Shown here piece by piece: positions 34,066 through 46,115 of a stretch of DNA of 64,000 nt (within the stretch, counting starts at the first letter, position 1; every line of letters starts with the position of its first letter). Below the pieces are notes generated by a model, which saw nothing but the letters and a program-made list of their open reading frames with translations, ran no database searches and had not been told where the DNA came from. The position numbers and the translations under genes were made by a program. Source of the DNA: Helianthus annuus (taxonomy: Eukaryota > Streptophyta > Magnoliopsida > Asterales > Asteraceae). Location: assembly GCF_002127325.2 (NCBI RefSeq), contig NC_035433.2, positions 94,826,723-94,890,722 of the forward strand. The letters run 5' to 3'.

Positions 34066-35069
34066 CTGTATTATAATATATGCATACCAATTGCTCGATG
34101 GAATGCTTGTGTTAGACTTGCATGATTTTTGAATTTAAACTTGTTATTTAAGACCACAAGTGCTGCAAATGACCAGTGAAATTATCCAATTTGTATCACA
34201 AGTGACGCAAATGACCACCCACTTGCTGATTACAGTGATGATGAATTATTTGAAGAACGGTTTACTGTCTGTTCATATAATGTTTTGATACCTCCTAACA
34301 GTCTAGCCCGTTTCATCGATATCCGCACCCGCCACAAAATGATTATACGCCGAATGTTTAATCGTCGTCAGCACCACAGCCCGAAATAACCCCACGTCCA
34401 TCAACTGCGAGGAGTTATTTTTTTTAAGTTTTTTTTTATCTTTTTGATTTTTTTGATTTTTTTGATTTTTTTTTATTTTTTAAAGTTTTTTTGATTTTTC
34501 TGATTTATTTATATTTTTAGCCTATCATGCCCAAATCCCTTGACAAAAACCCATCTTGACCTAAACACATCTTAACCCATTTCTTAATAAACCTATCCTA
34601 ACCCAAACCCATCTTAACCCATACCCATCCTAACCCATTACCCAAACCTGCGCAACCCTCCCATTTTGCCACCCCTAATACGAACAGAATGTGAAGATGG
34701 GGACGCCATGTAGGGTTTTATGTTAATATTATATACCATCTTACGCTTTACACCCCTAATTAATCACTTTTATCATGGTTTATTCCCAAAATAAAGAAAT
34801 CAAGTTTCATTTATTACGTAACACCCCCTTCAAGTTCTATTAAAAAATAAACTGTCACGTCTAAACCATACCTCGTCTCGTGCTTGCAAGACCCGTTAAT
34901 TACTTAAAAAAAGGTAAAATTTCAGGATGTTACAGGGCTCAACCTTTGACACTAACTTTATATATTTTCTTGTTAACACCTATCACATACAAAACATATG
35001 AGGGCTTTTTGGTCATTTTACTACATTTAAAATTAGTTTTCTTCTAAAATAAACTACAATCACTACACC

Positions 35070-35105
<36 letters not shown>

Positions 35106-35516
35106 TTCAACACCGTCTTCGTAAAACAAATCGCTACCCTCTTTCCACGCCATCATCATTCCTCACAGTTCCATCCTTATCATCCTCCGTTGATTCAACG
35201 CCATCTTCATAAACAAACATGCGATCCTTAATGATAGATGAATTGAAGTTTGAATTAATCTTTATTTAATTATTAAGTCGGTTTGAGGACAGTTGTGTTT
35301 TGTTAGTTATGGTTTATCTCGTTTATTATATAACTATTTGGTTGTTTGAACCCAAGTTCTTTTAGTTATAATATATATGTATATGGTAAAAATAGAATAG
35401 TCGTAACAGAGAGTTGGTCTACCAATCATGCATACTTTACGAGATCTCCTTTGAATGAGCTGTTAATGTATCTTATTGAATGAAATCTTTGGAGTACAAG
35501 AAAATCTAACATAATG
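34066..35516. other. Intergenic low-complexity DNA
   Basis: It holds a T-rich stretch with (TTTTTTGA)n-like repeats (about 34425-34515), a CCCATCTTAACCCA-type degenerate repeat (about 34560-34660) and (CT)n at 35071-35102. No gene is supported apart from the doubtful fragment above. Its right end is probably the remnant of an older LTR into which copia 1 inserted. Confidence 0.5.
34305..34417 (-). pseudogene. Possible exon fragment resembling proline dehydrogenase
   Basis: The minus strand can be read LMDVGLFRAVVLTTIKHSAY followed by NHFVAGADIDE, which reminds me of a segment of plant proline dehydrogenase. It is only about 35 codons, has no neighbouring exons and is followed by a stop. This is a recollection of a motif, not an alignment, and could be chance. 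Confidence 0.2.
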
Positions 35517-35666
35517 TGTAGAATAGTATAATTGCCAAGATGCCTTCCATTACAATTATTCGACTATATAAAGGTACAAACGAATCTCCTATATTTGGAG
35601 ATGATATATACAGCTAAGCTAATACAATATAAACATAAATCGCGTCCATAAATACGGGCTCTATTA
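35517..35666 (-). repeat. 3' LTR of copia 1
   Basis: The plus strand reads TGTAGAATAG to GGGCTCTATTA. It pairs with 40130-40279 and is preceded by target copy TAATG. Confidence 0.85.
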
Positions 35667-38600
35667 CACCCCCGCAGTCGAAGCCGGAGGAGGACGGATG
35701 CTTAGACTGGAGCGAAAATCGTCAAAGAGAATCCGAGGAAGGCCTTTAGTGAAAATGTCAGCAACCTGGAAGCGAGACGGAACATGCAGAATGCGAACCA
35801 GCCCCTTCTGAACGTGCTCACGGACAAAGTGGATATCTAATTCAATGTTCTTTGTACGTTGATGTTGCACGGGGTTGCCGGATAGGTAGATGGCACTGAT
35901 GTTGTCACAGTAGACTAGAGAAGCTTTAGAAAGCAGGTGACACAGCTCAAGAAGAAGGTTGCGAAGCCAGCAGATCTCGGCAACCACATTTGCTACGCCA
36001 CGATATTCGGCTTCTGCGCTAGAGCGAGAAACGGTAGACTATCGTTTAGAGGACCAGGAGACAAGATTATCGCCGAGGTAGACACATTAACCTGAGGTGG
36101 AACGGCGGGTGTCAGGACAACCGGCCCAATTAGCATCGGTGTAGGCACGGATAGACAAAGCAGAGGAGGAGCGGAGATGGAGACCAAACTCAGACGTGCC
36201 TTGAAGATACCGAATTATGCGTTTTAGAGCATTCAAGTGAGAAAGGCAAGGAGCGTGCATATGCATGCATATTTGTTGTACGACGTATGTAATATCCGGC
36301 CTGGTGAACGTAAGATACTGGAGCGCACCGACAAGACTACGATAGGTGGTAGGTCTTCAAACAGAGGACTGGGTTCAGCACTCAACTTGCTTTGTGTGTC
36401 AACTGGTGTCGCGGCGGGTTTACAGGTATCCATGCCCGCCCGATGAATGATGTCTTTTGCATTGGCATGTTGAGATAGAAATAAGCGGTTACCGGTGCGA
36501 GTGACTGAGATGCCCAAAAAATATGTAAGCGGACCCAAATCTTTCATGGAAAATTCCCCTGCAAGAATAGACATGAGCTTCTGTCAGAGAGAGTCAGTCG
36601 AAGTAGTGAGGATGATGTCGCCGACATAAAGAAGAAAGTAAGCAATGTCGCGTCCATGCTGTAAATAAACAAGGAGTTGTCCGATTTGCTTTGAGAAAAT
36701 CCTTGCTGTACAACGAAGTCGGTGAACCTTTGATACCAAGCGCGCGGAGCCTGCTTAAGACCGTAAAGAGACTTTTTCAAACGACACACATGATCAGGAT
36801 AGTCGCGGTGACGAAAACCCATTGGTTGATACATGAAAACTGTCTCCTGTAAGTGCCCATGAAGGAAGGCACTTGTTACATCCAATTGGTGAATTGGCCA
36901 TGATTGCGACAGTGCCAACGTGAGGACAGTCCTGATAGTAGTGGGTTTAACCACCGGACTGAAAGTTTCTCCGCAGTCGACAACGACCTGTTGACTGCGA
37001 CCATCACACACCAACCTTGCTTTGTACCTCTCCAAAGTGCCATCAGATCGAAACTTATGTTTAAACAACCGTATACTACGAATAATATTCATATCAGGAC
37101 GACGAGGAACCAGTTCCCAAGTCTTGTTCTTAATAAGTGCACTAAACTCGTTGGTCATGGCGTTGAACCATTCCGGCGTGGACAAAGAAACCTGGGGGGT
37201 TTTGGGAATTGGGACAAGTGTGGTGGCGTTGAGATTGAATGGTTGTTTCGGTTTGGTGATACCGCCCATGGCTCGGGTACGCATGGTGCGGGAAGGCTGG
37301 GTGGTGTGAGGTTGAAGTGACGGTTGGGTGGTGGCAGTGGGTTGAGTTGGGGTGGGCTGCGAATGAGAAGGTGTGTAAACAGGAGGGTTTGGGCCTGGAG
37401 AGGATGGGTCGGTCGAGTGTGGTGGGGAGTTGGGGAAGGCGTGGGAATGGGTAAGGGGAGAGGGCATATTTGGGCCGGTGTTTAGTGGGCCGAGAGTTGG
37501 ATTAGGAAGGGTGGTAGGTGGGCTAGTGGAAGAAGGGCCGATGGGCGATAGCGGGCTGGTGGAAGAAGGGCCGGGGGGCCGATGGGTTAAGGTGAGGCCA
37601 GAACAGTGGGGAAAGGGAGGGAGAAAGAAAGTCAAAGGAGTGGGAGTCGGTCGGTTGTTGAACAGAGAAAGGGTAGACGGATTCTTCGAAATGAACATGG
37701 CGAGAAATAAATGTTTGATGCATAGTGAGATCAAAACATTTATATCCACGATGGTTGGAAGGATAGCCGAGGAAAACACAAGGTTGGGAGCGATTTGCTA
37801 GTTTGTGAATAGTGGTGGAAGGAAGGATAGGATAACATAAGCAACCAAACACATGTAGGTGCTCGTATGTGGGGAGGGCGTTGAAAAGAAGGGTGGTGGG
37901 AGTCAGAAATTTGTGATTTTGCTTTGGTAGGATATTGAGGAGATAGGTGGCGGTTTCCAGCGCATGGTGCCAGAAAGAAGGTGGGAGAGAGGCTTGGGCT
38001 AAAAGTGTGCGGACCATATTGTTGATGGTGCGGATTTGGCGTTCCGCTTTACCATTCTACGAAGACGTGTGTGGACATGAGAAACGAAATTGAATTCCAT
38101 TGAGTTGGCAAAAATTCTTGAAATTGTGGTTAGTGTATTCTGTGCCATTGTCACATTGGAATTGCTTTATTTTTCTTTCAAATTGAGTTTGTATTAGATT
38201 ATAGAAGTGGGTGAATGTGGTATAAACATTAGATTTATTAGCAAGTGGGTATGTCCAAAGAAAATCGGTAAAGTCATCGAGAAACAAGATATAGTAACGA
38301 TGTCCACCAGTGCTGAGCACTGGGGATGTCCACAAATCACTATGAATTATGTCAAATGGCAAACAAGTTTTATTAATGGAATCATAAAAGGGTAGTTTGA
38401 CACTTTTCCCAAAAACACATGATTGACAAATTGTATCAGGAGGTTTAACAAAATTAATAAAAGAAGAAGATTTTAAGATTTTAATGAATGCAATAGATTA
38501 GCGCCCGGGTGCCCAAGGCGTTGATGCCAACGTTCTTGAGTAACAACAACGAGAGCAGTGGGAAAAGTGGGAGACTTGATAAAGTTGTTGGTCAGAGGGT

Positions 38601-40029
38601 AGAGATCGCCCGAGCTATTGCATCGTAGGATAGGAGCCTTGGTCTTGAGATCCTTCACAAGAAAACCAAAAGGATCAAATTCTATGGAAAGTAAATTGTC
38701 AGTCGTTAGACGACGGACAGAGATGAGGTTGTTAATAAGGTTAGGAGCATATAGGACGTTGTTTAATTTAAAAGGTGGGAAAGGTGGTGGTATGGTTTGA
38801 TTGCCTTATCCAAGTACCGGGATGGTCGTACCATTACCTACAACAATGTGTTTGTTAGTGCAAGAATTAAAAACAGACGGAGAAAGGTTACCTGGTTGTT
38901 GCATATGTCCTGTTGCTCCTGTGTCCATAATGCCGACTGGTTCGGGTTGCTGGCCCATAGAAAGAGTACAGAGGGCTTGGGCAATATTCGTAGGTGTTGG
39001 GCTGTATGTGGGCCTGATCCGGCTGGGGCCCAAGAATGCGTGGGCCATTAGTGGGCTTAGGGGTGGACGGGTATGGACAGGGTGGGTTTGGGCATTGTTG
39101 TGGGTAGTATGTCTGGGCCTGATTTAGAAGAGAGGCCCATTGATTGTTTGTCCAGTTATTGGGGAAGACAATGTAAGGGTGCTGGGCTTGGGTCGAGTAG
39201 GAAGTCCTGCCGCGACCGGAGGAGGGAGAGGATCTGCCGCAACCACGTCCGCGGGAACGGCCATGGCCCCGTGTGTAATCGGAGCGGGTGTCAACGGTGG
39301 GTGGGGAAGGAGTGGCCGAAGAAGAGACGGGTCGGCTTTGAGTGTGAAGTACCGTAGCGGCTTGTGATGCGGAGTGGAGGGCCTGATTGGCTTTCGTGGT
39401 TTCGTTCATTCATAGTTGGGAACGAACCTCAAAGAAAGATGGCAGCGGCTTGGTGTTTTGGAGAATGGTAGCTACGGTCTCGTATTGCTCGATAAGGCCA
39501 GCAAGGGTTGGAGAACAAGGTCTTGTTCGTCGACGACAGCATCAACATTAGAGAGTTGACCCGACAAGACCTTGAGTTCTTGACAATAGGCACTCATGTT
39601 CTGGAAGTTTTCCAACCGAGTAGTAGCGAACTTCTATTTGAGATGAAGCGCACCGGTGGCTTTGTTGTCTTGAAATTGGGATTCAATGGCTTTCCAGGCG
39701 TCGTATGCCGTGGTTTCGTTTTTGATAACGGTTTTGAGTAAACCCGTGGAGATAGTGCCATAGATCCATTGAAGGACTATGGCATCTAGACGTTCCCACG
39801 AGTCAGCGGACGGGGGGACAGCGGGTTGTTTGTCAGCATCAGCGGTTTTGGAAGAAGAAGCAGGTGGTATGCGAGGTTCAAGGTGGTCAGAAACGAGGTA
39901 GGATGTGCAGTGGATATGAAACCACTCGGACCAGGTGTTGTAGTCAGCTGCTTCGTTGTCAAGGGTGACCGGGATAAGGGTTCTGATGTTTGACACGGTG
40001 ACGGCTGGGTGAAGTTTGTTGTCTTCCAT
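35664..40029 (-). pseudogene. gag-pol of copia 1, many frameshifts and stops
   Basis: Recognisable pieces in order: gag N-terminus (40029-39634, DYNTWSEWFHIHC, WERLDAIVLQWI); a Gly/Arg-rich gag tail (39409-38888); protease (39048-38806) with active site IMDTGATGHM; the pre-integrase segment (38658-38473, ERWHQRLGHPG); integrase (38362-38057, DIIHSDLWTSP, FQCDNGTEYTN, ending PHTSS followed by TAG); the integrase C-terminal part and a Pro-rich linker (38017-37523); reverse transcriptase (37779-36544, TSAFLHGHLQETV, LYGLKQAPRAWY) and its end (36574-36233, KDLGPLTYFLGI); and RNase H (36187-35664, LVYCDNISAIYL, ADIFTKGLP). Frame changes and stops between pieces show it is inactive. Confidence 0.88.
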
Positions 40030-40129
40030 TGAGAGATGAAGGAGGGAGGGCCGACGGCTGAAAAGAAGTCCGACGGCAGGGAGGGGTACGAAGGTAGGGT
40101 AGGTAGGATAAGGGTTTAGGCTGACACCA

Positions 40130-40279
40130 TGTAGAATAGTATAACTGCCAAGATGCCATCCATTACAATGATTCGACTATATAAAGGAACAAATGAATCT
40201 CCTATATTTGGAGATGATATGTACAGCTAAGCTAATACAATATAAACATAAATCGCGTCCATAAATACGGGCTCTATTA
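40130..40279 (-). repeat. 5' LTR of copia 1
   Basis: 150 bp with six mismatches to 35517-35666. On its left is the primer-site-like sequence (minus strand TGGTGTCAGC), and on its right target copy TAATG. Confidence 0.85.
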
Positions 40280-40284
40280 TAATG

Positions 40285-40322
40285 GAATACATAAAGACAT
40301 TATCTAACATCCCCCTGCAAGC
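40285..40322 (-). repeat. Scrap of an older LTR hosting copia 1
   Basis: After the target site the plus strand reads GAATACATAAAG...TCTAACA, then TCCCCCTGCAAG. On the minus strand this is a polypurine tract GCAGGGGGA followed by an LTR start TGTTAG. Copia 1 therefore seems to have landed inside an older LTR, whose other part would lie left of 35516. Confidence 0.45.
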
Positions 40323-40375
40323 GGAACGGTGGCGGCCCAATGTGAAGCAATTGATGAAAGAAAGTGAACTATGAA

Positions 40376-42827
40376 TGTAACAACCCGCACATTCGTACTC
40401 TGTTACTGCTCGCTAGAGATTCGAATCATAATGTAGCCATATCGAATACGTCGCTACTTCGCAGTATTTTCGCATATTACGCATACTTTATCGCTATAAC
40501 ACATCACATCGCACGTACTAACACTCACGATGACATTGAGTGAGGACCTATTCTACCCTCCTCGATAGCCGTGATGTGTCGCAACGCAACGCGTATTCGA
40601 AATGGTCAGCTCGAGTATCACAACGCAGACTTTGAAATGAGGATATTTATACGACCCTTTGTGACTAGTTATAATAAATATGAGAATGTGGGTACGAAAA
40701 TGTGTAACCAGACTATCGCAACGATTAACCAACAAAACGAAACATCGAAACGCAATTCACTGGAGGCCACAATGGTCACTCGATCGGATGGCCATCCGAT
40801 CGGATGACCATCCGATCGGATTGCCATCCGATCCATGGCACTCCATCACTTTCTCTCCTCTTCACCTATAAATAGCACTTGTCACATCACTTGAACAGTG
40901 ATGTGACAGCTCTCACTCGACCAGCACGCTTTGGGGCTATTTTCTCTCAATTTCTCGCGATTCTTGTAAGTTTCTACCTCAAATCTTGTACTTCTCTGAT
41001 CTACATGCACTCCTTCATCTTTTACAACAACAAATTTCACCTTTTCACCGTAAAATCCTCTGATTTGGGGCGTTCTAAGGTGGGGTCATCATGGAGTTCT
41101 TAGGAACAATGAAGCGTGACCTCACCTCATCAAGAACAGTTCAGATCTAATGGATTCCACGGTATGAAAACACTAATCGTACCTAGATCTAAGCCGAATC
41201 TAAGTATTTCCAGTTTCTCTCATGCTTTCTTAACTTTTTACTCAAAACTGATAGAATCGGAGGTCGTTCAGACCTTCTAATCATTCTATAGTGAAGTGTC
41301 GGTTTGAGAACTGATTTCTATCGACGAGATGACCGGTTAACGGGTTGAACACGAACAACCGTCAAGGACAGTTAACTGATCGAACGGGGTGATTCCCATC
41401 CGATCTGATGACTTAGCCTTGGTGGAGTTCCATTGTTTAATACGTTTTCACACCGTCTCGATCAAACCGCAAACTTTCGAAAATAATCAAGTTCAAGACG
41501 ATCAGATTCGTTGGGACGGATTGCCGTCCGATCGGATAGCCATCCGATCGAACTGCTATCCGATTGGATTGCACTTGGTTCCACACTTAAACTTTTATTC
41601 AAACTTGCAAGGCTCTGAACGTCGAACGGATTGCCGTCTGATCGGATTGCCATCCGATCGAACGACCATCCGATCAGCTCACATTTGGAACTTCAACACT
41701 TAAACATTTTCATGAGTTTCAAAGAACATCAGTTTCTAATGGATTGCTATCCGATCAGATTGCCATCTGATCGAGTGACCATCCTGCTGTGAACTTGTTC
41801 TCACTAGAAATGTCTCGCCAATCGGATTGCTATCCGATCGAACGACCGTTCGATCGATCAACCTGAAGGGTAGAGATACTTCTCTATTTTCAAAATGCTA
41901 CAACGAAAACTTCAAAGCCATCTTACACAAACACATCCATCCCAAACGAATGTCAATCCAATCGAATGGCCATCCGATCGGATAACCATCCGAATGGATT
42001 AACATCTGATCGAATGGCCAACCGATCGGATAGCCATCCGATCGGATTACCATTCGACACTTAGTCACTTTCACCGTTTTACACGTCGTTCATCGCTTAT
42101 GCTATCGTTAACTGTTTAGGCTAATCTCTTACGCGCTCCCTTCAATCCAAGATTGTGTTTACTTGGTGAACGCGAACTGTGAGTATACTCGAACCCTTTT
42201 TATCGCATTTTGGGTGTAACATACGTTCCTACAAGTCGAAATTATCAAAATGAATTATTCAATAAAACTGTTTATCACTTGCGAATAACTGTTATGCATA
42301 TTTACACGTGATGCTAGTTACATATGTGTTAGGACTTTTACTCGCGAGGTCCCGCCTTAACAAGTATAGTACTATAGTACCCAACGGGGTCTAGTTAGGA
42401 TGAATAGGAATCGAAATCGCAGCTCGAGAGACTTAGCTGGTAGTATCTGTCTGATATATGTGTGGAGGTATCTCGTTTATGTATGTGGTAATTCACAACA
42501 CTTTTTATTCATTTACGCTATTCTATCAAAACTTATATACTCGTCAATACTTTTGTATTGACGTTGTTTTAACGTATGTTGCAGGTTTAGTCGCAGCCTA
42601 CATCAAAATCAAGCTACGAAGTCTAGAAACTCACCTAAAATCTAGGTTGTCGGATTTGTATTGTTCGAGAGGACAAGAAATCTGTGATAACTTATGTGAT
42701 TGTATCGTTTGTTAGTATGGGATAACAAATGTAATAAATATTGTCGCTTTTAGTTGTTATGGATTCTCTTGAGCAATCTGATTCGCCTAGTGCCACGCCC
42801 CAATGATTCCGCCATCGGTTGGGGTGT
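40376..42827 (+). repeat. Repeat X1 (LTR-like, plus orientation), rich in ATCCGATCGGAT words
   Basis: It begins TGTAACAACCCGCAC and ends GGTTGGGGTGTG. Between 40770 and 42060 it carries at least eight clusters of CATCCGATCGGAT-type palindromic words separated by unrelated sequence. The last 0.8 kb matches X2 (43300-44411) in reverse complement, including TATAGTACTATAG and GTGAGTATACTCGA. No coding sequence is supported. Either a long LTR of a Ty3/gypsy family or a long inverted-repeat arm. Confidence 0.55.
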
Positions 42828-43299
42828 GAGAATAAACTCAAGAGACTCTTAGTGAAAATATCAGTCACCTGAAGCTTAGTTAGAACAAATTTGGTGACCA
42901 ACTTTCCAGCAGTTACTAATTCACGTAAAATATGATAGTCAAGATCAATATGTTTAGCCCGTTTGTGAGCAACAGGATTCTGTGTTAGAAAAAATAGCAC
43001 TTTGATTGTCACATAGAATAGTTAGGCTATCAGGAGGCAATGAATGAAGTTCTTGAAGTAGATGCGTCAACCAAACAATTTCAGCAGCAGTGTTTGCCAT
43101 TGCTCTATATTCAGATTCACAACTGGATCTAGCAACAGTAGGTTGCTTTTTAGCACTCCAAGATATTAGATTTCCACCTAAATATATGGAGTAACATTAG
43201 GTAGAACGACGAGTTTCCAAGAAAAAAGCCCAATCAGCATCTGAGTAGCCAAGAACTGACGTGCAAAATGGCCGACTGTAATGTAACCCGTGACACACC
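42828..43299 (-). pseudogene. Scrap of Ty1/copia RNase H between X1 and X2
   Basis: On the minus strand it reads YSRPFCTSVLGYSDADWAFF and ETRRST, then NPVAHKRAKHIDLDYHILRE and TDIFTKSLLSLF, typical of the copia RNase H end. There are frame breaks between the pieces. Both ends are cut exactly where the X repeats start. Confidence 0.75.
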
Positions 43300-44411
43300 C
43301 CAACCGATGGCGGAATCATCGGGGCATGGCACTGAGCGAAACAGATTGTCCAGAAGTTTCCATAACAATTATCGTTACTATTCAGTGTAAAATAACATGT
43401 CCCATACCATGTCTCAAACAGTAAACAAATTATTACAGACAAAATCTAGGCAAATAGTTCTATTCCGACAACTCAGATTTAAATAGAGCAATTGTTTATC
43501 TGTTTCTAGAGACCCTTGATTTCATTAGTACAGACAACTATTTGTTGGACTCTCGAGCTTTATTCTAGCCTCGCTTTCCTAGCGGCTAAGCATCCTCATT
43601 ACCTATCACATACGTTAAAAATAAAGTCAATACACATAGTGTAAAGGCGAGTATACAAGTTTGATAATAGCATATAGAGTTCGAAATAGTTTACGCATAA
43701 CCAGCACGTACACAGCGGGGAACGAAGCATGTTAGTTATCGACATGAACCTATCAATACCAATGACTGCGGGTTGATTTCCCGAGGCAGTTCGTAATACA
43801 TGATCACCACTGTAATCCATGCAAATAATTGTCCTTAACAACCCCCGCATGAGCGGGTGCTGAGTCCAAACTATAGTACTATCGTCGTTAAGGCAGGTAG
43901 ACAGCATTCCATGTGTAAACATAACAAACAAGCATTCATTAAGTCACGTATAACATGCGGTAATGGACAGCATTTAAAAGTATTGCGTAGTGTGTTCGTT
44001 TGTGATTTAGAATAAGTAACTTATGTAACACCAAAAGTGCATAAAGCAAAAAGGGATCGAGTATACTCACAACGGTTGATGGATTGAAGGGATCGCTTGA
44101 GAGTAGGGTTAGCCTGAATAGTTCAATAGTATAACGATAAGTAACGCGTAAAACGGAAACAAGTGTGAGTGGATCGGACAGCTGGTCGATCGGTCGATAG
44201 TCCGATCGGGCGGCTGACCGTGCGGTTGACAGTCCGTTCGGACAGTTGTCCGGTCGGACGGTAGTCCGATCGGATGGCTGTTCGAATGGATTGTTTCTTC
44301 CTCTGAGTAAGATGTGTTTGTGTATGATGGATTGACTTTTGAAGTTTTTGTTGCAGCATTTGAAAACATTGAAATATCTTTACCTTTCAGGTCGGTCGAT
44401 CGGACGGTCGT
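43300..44411 (-). repeat. Repeat X2 (minus orientation), inverted copy of X1, cut by copia 4
   Basis: The plus strand begins TGACACACCCCAACC, the reverse complement of the end of X1. Similarity to X1 extends over at least 0.8 kb. The words GTCCGATCGGAC and GGTCGATCGG cluster at 44170-44410. It is interrupted at 44412 by the LTR of copia 4. No gene is supported. Confidence 0.55.
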
Positions 44412-44864
44412 TGTTGGTGCATCTTCTGTGACAACAGCTTAATAGTTTGATTATTTAGTCTTTGGATATGTTGTATTGGGCTTAGCTTATTGGTTAGTGA
44501 GTTTATTGTTGTAATGGGCTTGGAAAATGGCCTAGTCCATGTAGGAAGCCCAGTTCACAAACATGTGGTATATAAACATGTTTTTGTGACTAGGGTTTTA
44601 GTAGTGAGAGAGTTTTAGAGACAGAAAATGTAGAGAGATTGAGAGAGAAAAACGTTTTTGAGTGAGGTAATATCACAGAGATAGGCTGTGAGGTTGTGTA
44701 GGTCTTGAATTGATTGTAAAGTACAAGTTGGATAATCAATAGAAGACCGTTTGATTGTGAATTCTGTTTTCTACTCGTTTCTGTAACAAATCTGATCTAG
44801 GGGATTCCGCACTCTAGGTTAGATATACAATTCTGTGAAGATCCATACATCAAGGGGACCTACA
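44412..44864 (+). repeat. 5' LTR of copia 4 (453 bp)
   Basis: It starts TGTTGGTGCATC and ends GGGGACCTACA, followed by a Met-tRNA primer site. A TATA box (GGTATATAAACATG) lies near 44567-44580. The left flank GTCGT (44407-44411) is the expected target duplication; the right copy is off-window. Confidence 0.82.
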
Positions 44865-44866
44865 AT

Positions 44867-44878
44867 TGGTATCAGAGC
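44867..44878 (+). promoter_or_regulatory. Primer binding site of copia 4
   Basis: TGGTATCAGAGC, two bases after the LTR end, complementary to initiator Met tRNA. Confidence 0.85.
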
Positions 44879-45397
44879 ATTAGGCTCTTGAAAAAGCTCG
44901 GTTCAGAATTGTTGCTGCAGAAAAGGGTTGATTTTCGAGTTGTTTTGGCAATTTTCGAAAATTTCAAATTTTTAAGACCTAGGGTTTCGAATTTTTGGAG
45001 GCTGATTTTCGAAATTTTTGAAGTGTTTGATCTGTTTGCATATTTAATTTTGCTATATTAATGTTTTTGGTTGCAGGTTTGGTTGATTTCTTGAAGAATT
45101 TTGGCTGAAAAGGCTTGAAGATTCGAAGATTGTTCTTCGTGTTCTTCGCTAAGTTCATCAATATTTTCGAAAATTATTACTGATATTGGTTGTTTGATTT
45201 TGCAGGAAATTGTTAGAAGAATCTGGAAAATCTTCGAAAATTCGATCAGATTAAGTTTCCTAAATTTGCTAGCATAATTAATAATTCCGCTGACAAATCA
45301 GAGGAATTATCTGATCCAGCAAATTTAACATCGGTGACCGGCGAAATTAAAATCCAAAGGCGACTTTGGTAACCGTTATAATTGTCCTCAGCGACAT
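44879..45397 (+). other. Leader of copia 4, left part
   Basis: No gene. Poly-T and TTTTCGAAAATTTC-type words come first, then (45260-45397) the words GCTAGCATAATTAA and GGCGAAATTAAA, which continue on the other side of copia 3. It ends in target copy GACAT (45393-45397). Confidence 0.6.
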
Positions 45398-46074
45398 TGT
45401 AGGTCCCTCGGAGGTTGAGGATAAACCTATTCCTTGTTATGTTTAACACTCTAGCAAGTGCGGAATCCAAGCTAGAGTGCAAACCGATAGTTTAGATGAA
45501 AGCACAAGTTACAAAGAGAAAGAGTAGACAAGCAATATATCAAAGTTTTCTCTTGTATTTCAGTGGACACGGTTACAGCCCTTGACCAAACTGAAATGCT
45601 CTCTACAAGACCTTGGTTCACTCACATGCACTAGCAACAACACTTGTAAAGACTTCTGTGAACTGAACCCATACATGGGTATATATACCCGAAACAGACT
45701 ACATGCTCGAAGGATATGATAATCTGGTCGAAGGATTATCTATCGACCAGAATATCTACCGAAGGATTCCGAAGGATCCATACATACCTCGAAGGATGAT
45801 ATATCCTTCGAGGTCCATATGTATCCATCGAAGGCTATCTTTCGAGGTCATCGAAGGATACAAAACATCCTTCGATGACATCCTTCGAAGCACACATAAC
45901 TTACCACTAAGTGTTGACTGTTTGGCCAAGTCAAACCAGGAGGATGGTTGACTTGGTCAAAAATACAGTCAAACACATATACACACCAAACACAAGACGT
46001 AAACAAGAGTAACAAAAGACATCGTTTTATACATTACAAAATACAGACAAAGTACAGACACAAGTGCACCAACA
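45398..46074 (-). repeat. 3' LTR of copia 3 (677 bp)
   Basis: The plus strand reads TGTAGGTCCC to GTGCACCAACA. It contains the palindromic TATA region GGGTATATATACCC (45677-45690) and many CGAAGGAT words. On its right is ACTCCCCCTT, the polypurine tract on the minus strand. Confidence 0.93.
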
Positions 46075-46115
46075 AACTCCCCCTTGGCTGTAGCTTTGTC
46101 TCGGTCTTCGTGTCT

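Larger units (their letters stand above)
35517..40279 (-). mobile_element. Ty1/copia element 1, complete in extent but degraded
   Basis: LTRs of 150 bp lie at both ends (35517-35666 and 40130-40279). I count six differences, about 4%. The 5-bp target duplication is TAATG (35512-35516 and 40280-40284). The coding order on the minus strand is gag, protease, integrase, RT, RNase H, as in Ty1/copia. A primer-site-like TGGTGTCAGC follows the 5' LTR, and a GCGGGGG polypurine tract precedes the 3' LTR. The very short LTRs and protein style suggest the Ale/Ivana (Hopscotch-like) group, tentatively. Confidence 0.88.

Noticed and set aside
34560..34660. Telomere-like CCTAACCCA pattern
   Set aside because: Too degenerate and not the plant TTTAGGG unit; more like a simple repeat.
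36904..39367. Plus-strand frames inside copia 1 (36904-37320, 37430-37801, 39073-39357)
   Set aside because: They are antisense to recognisable gag-pol and have Gly/Arg-rich composition from the complement of Pro-rich linkers.
40770..42060. CRISPR-like array appearance of regularly repeated GATCGGAT blocks
   Set aside because: Spacing is irregular, repeats are degenerate palindromes, and the DNA is a plant nuclear repeat.
44867..44878. tRNA gene suggested by TGGTATCAGAGC (also 8751-8762, 60719-60730)
   Set aside because: Only the short primer site beside an LTR; no tRNA body around it.
45703..45951. 82-codon frame present in both LTRs of copia 3 (also 61038-61286)
   Set aside because: It reads the CGAAGGAT words of the LTR; identity in both places only reflects LTR pairing.
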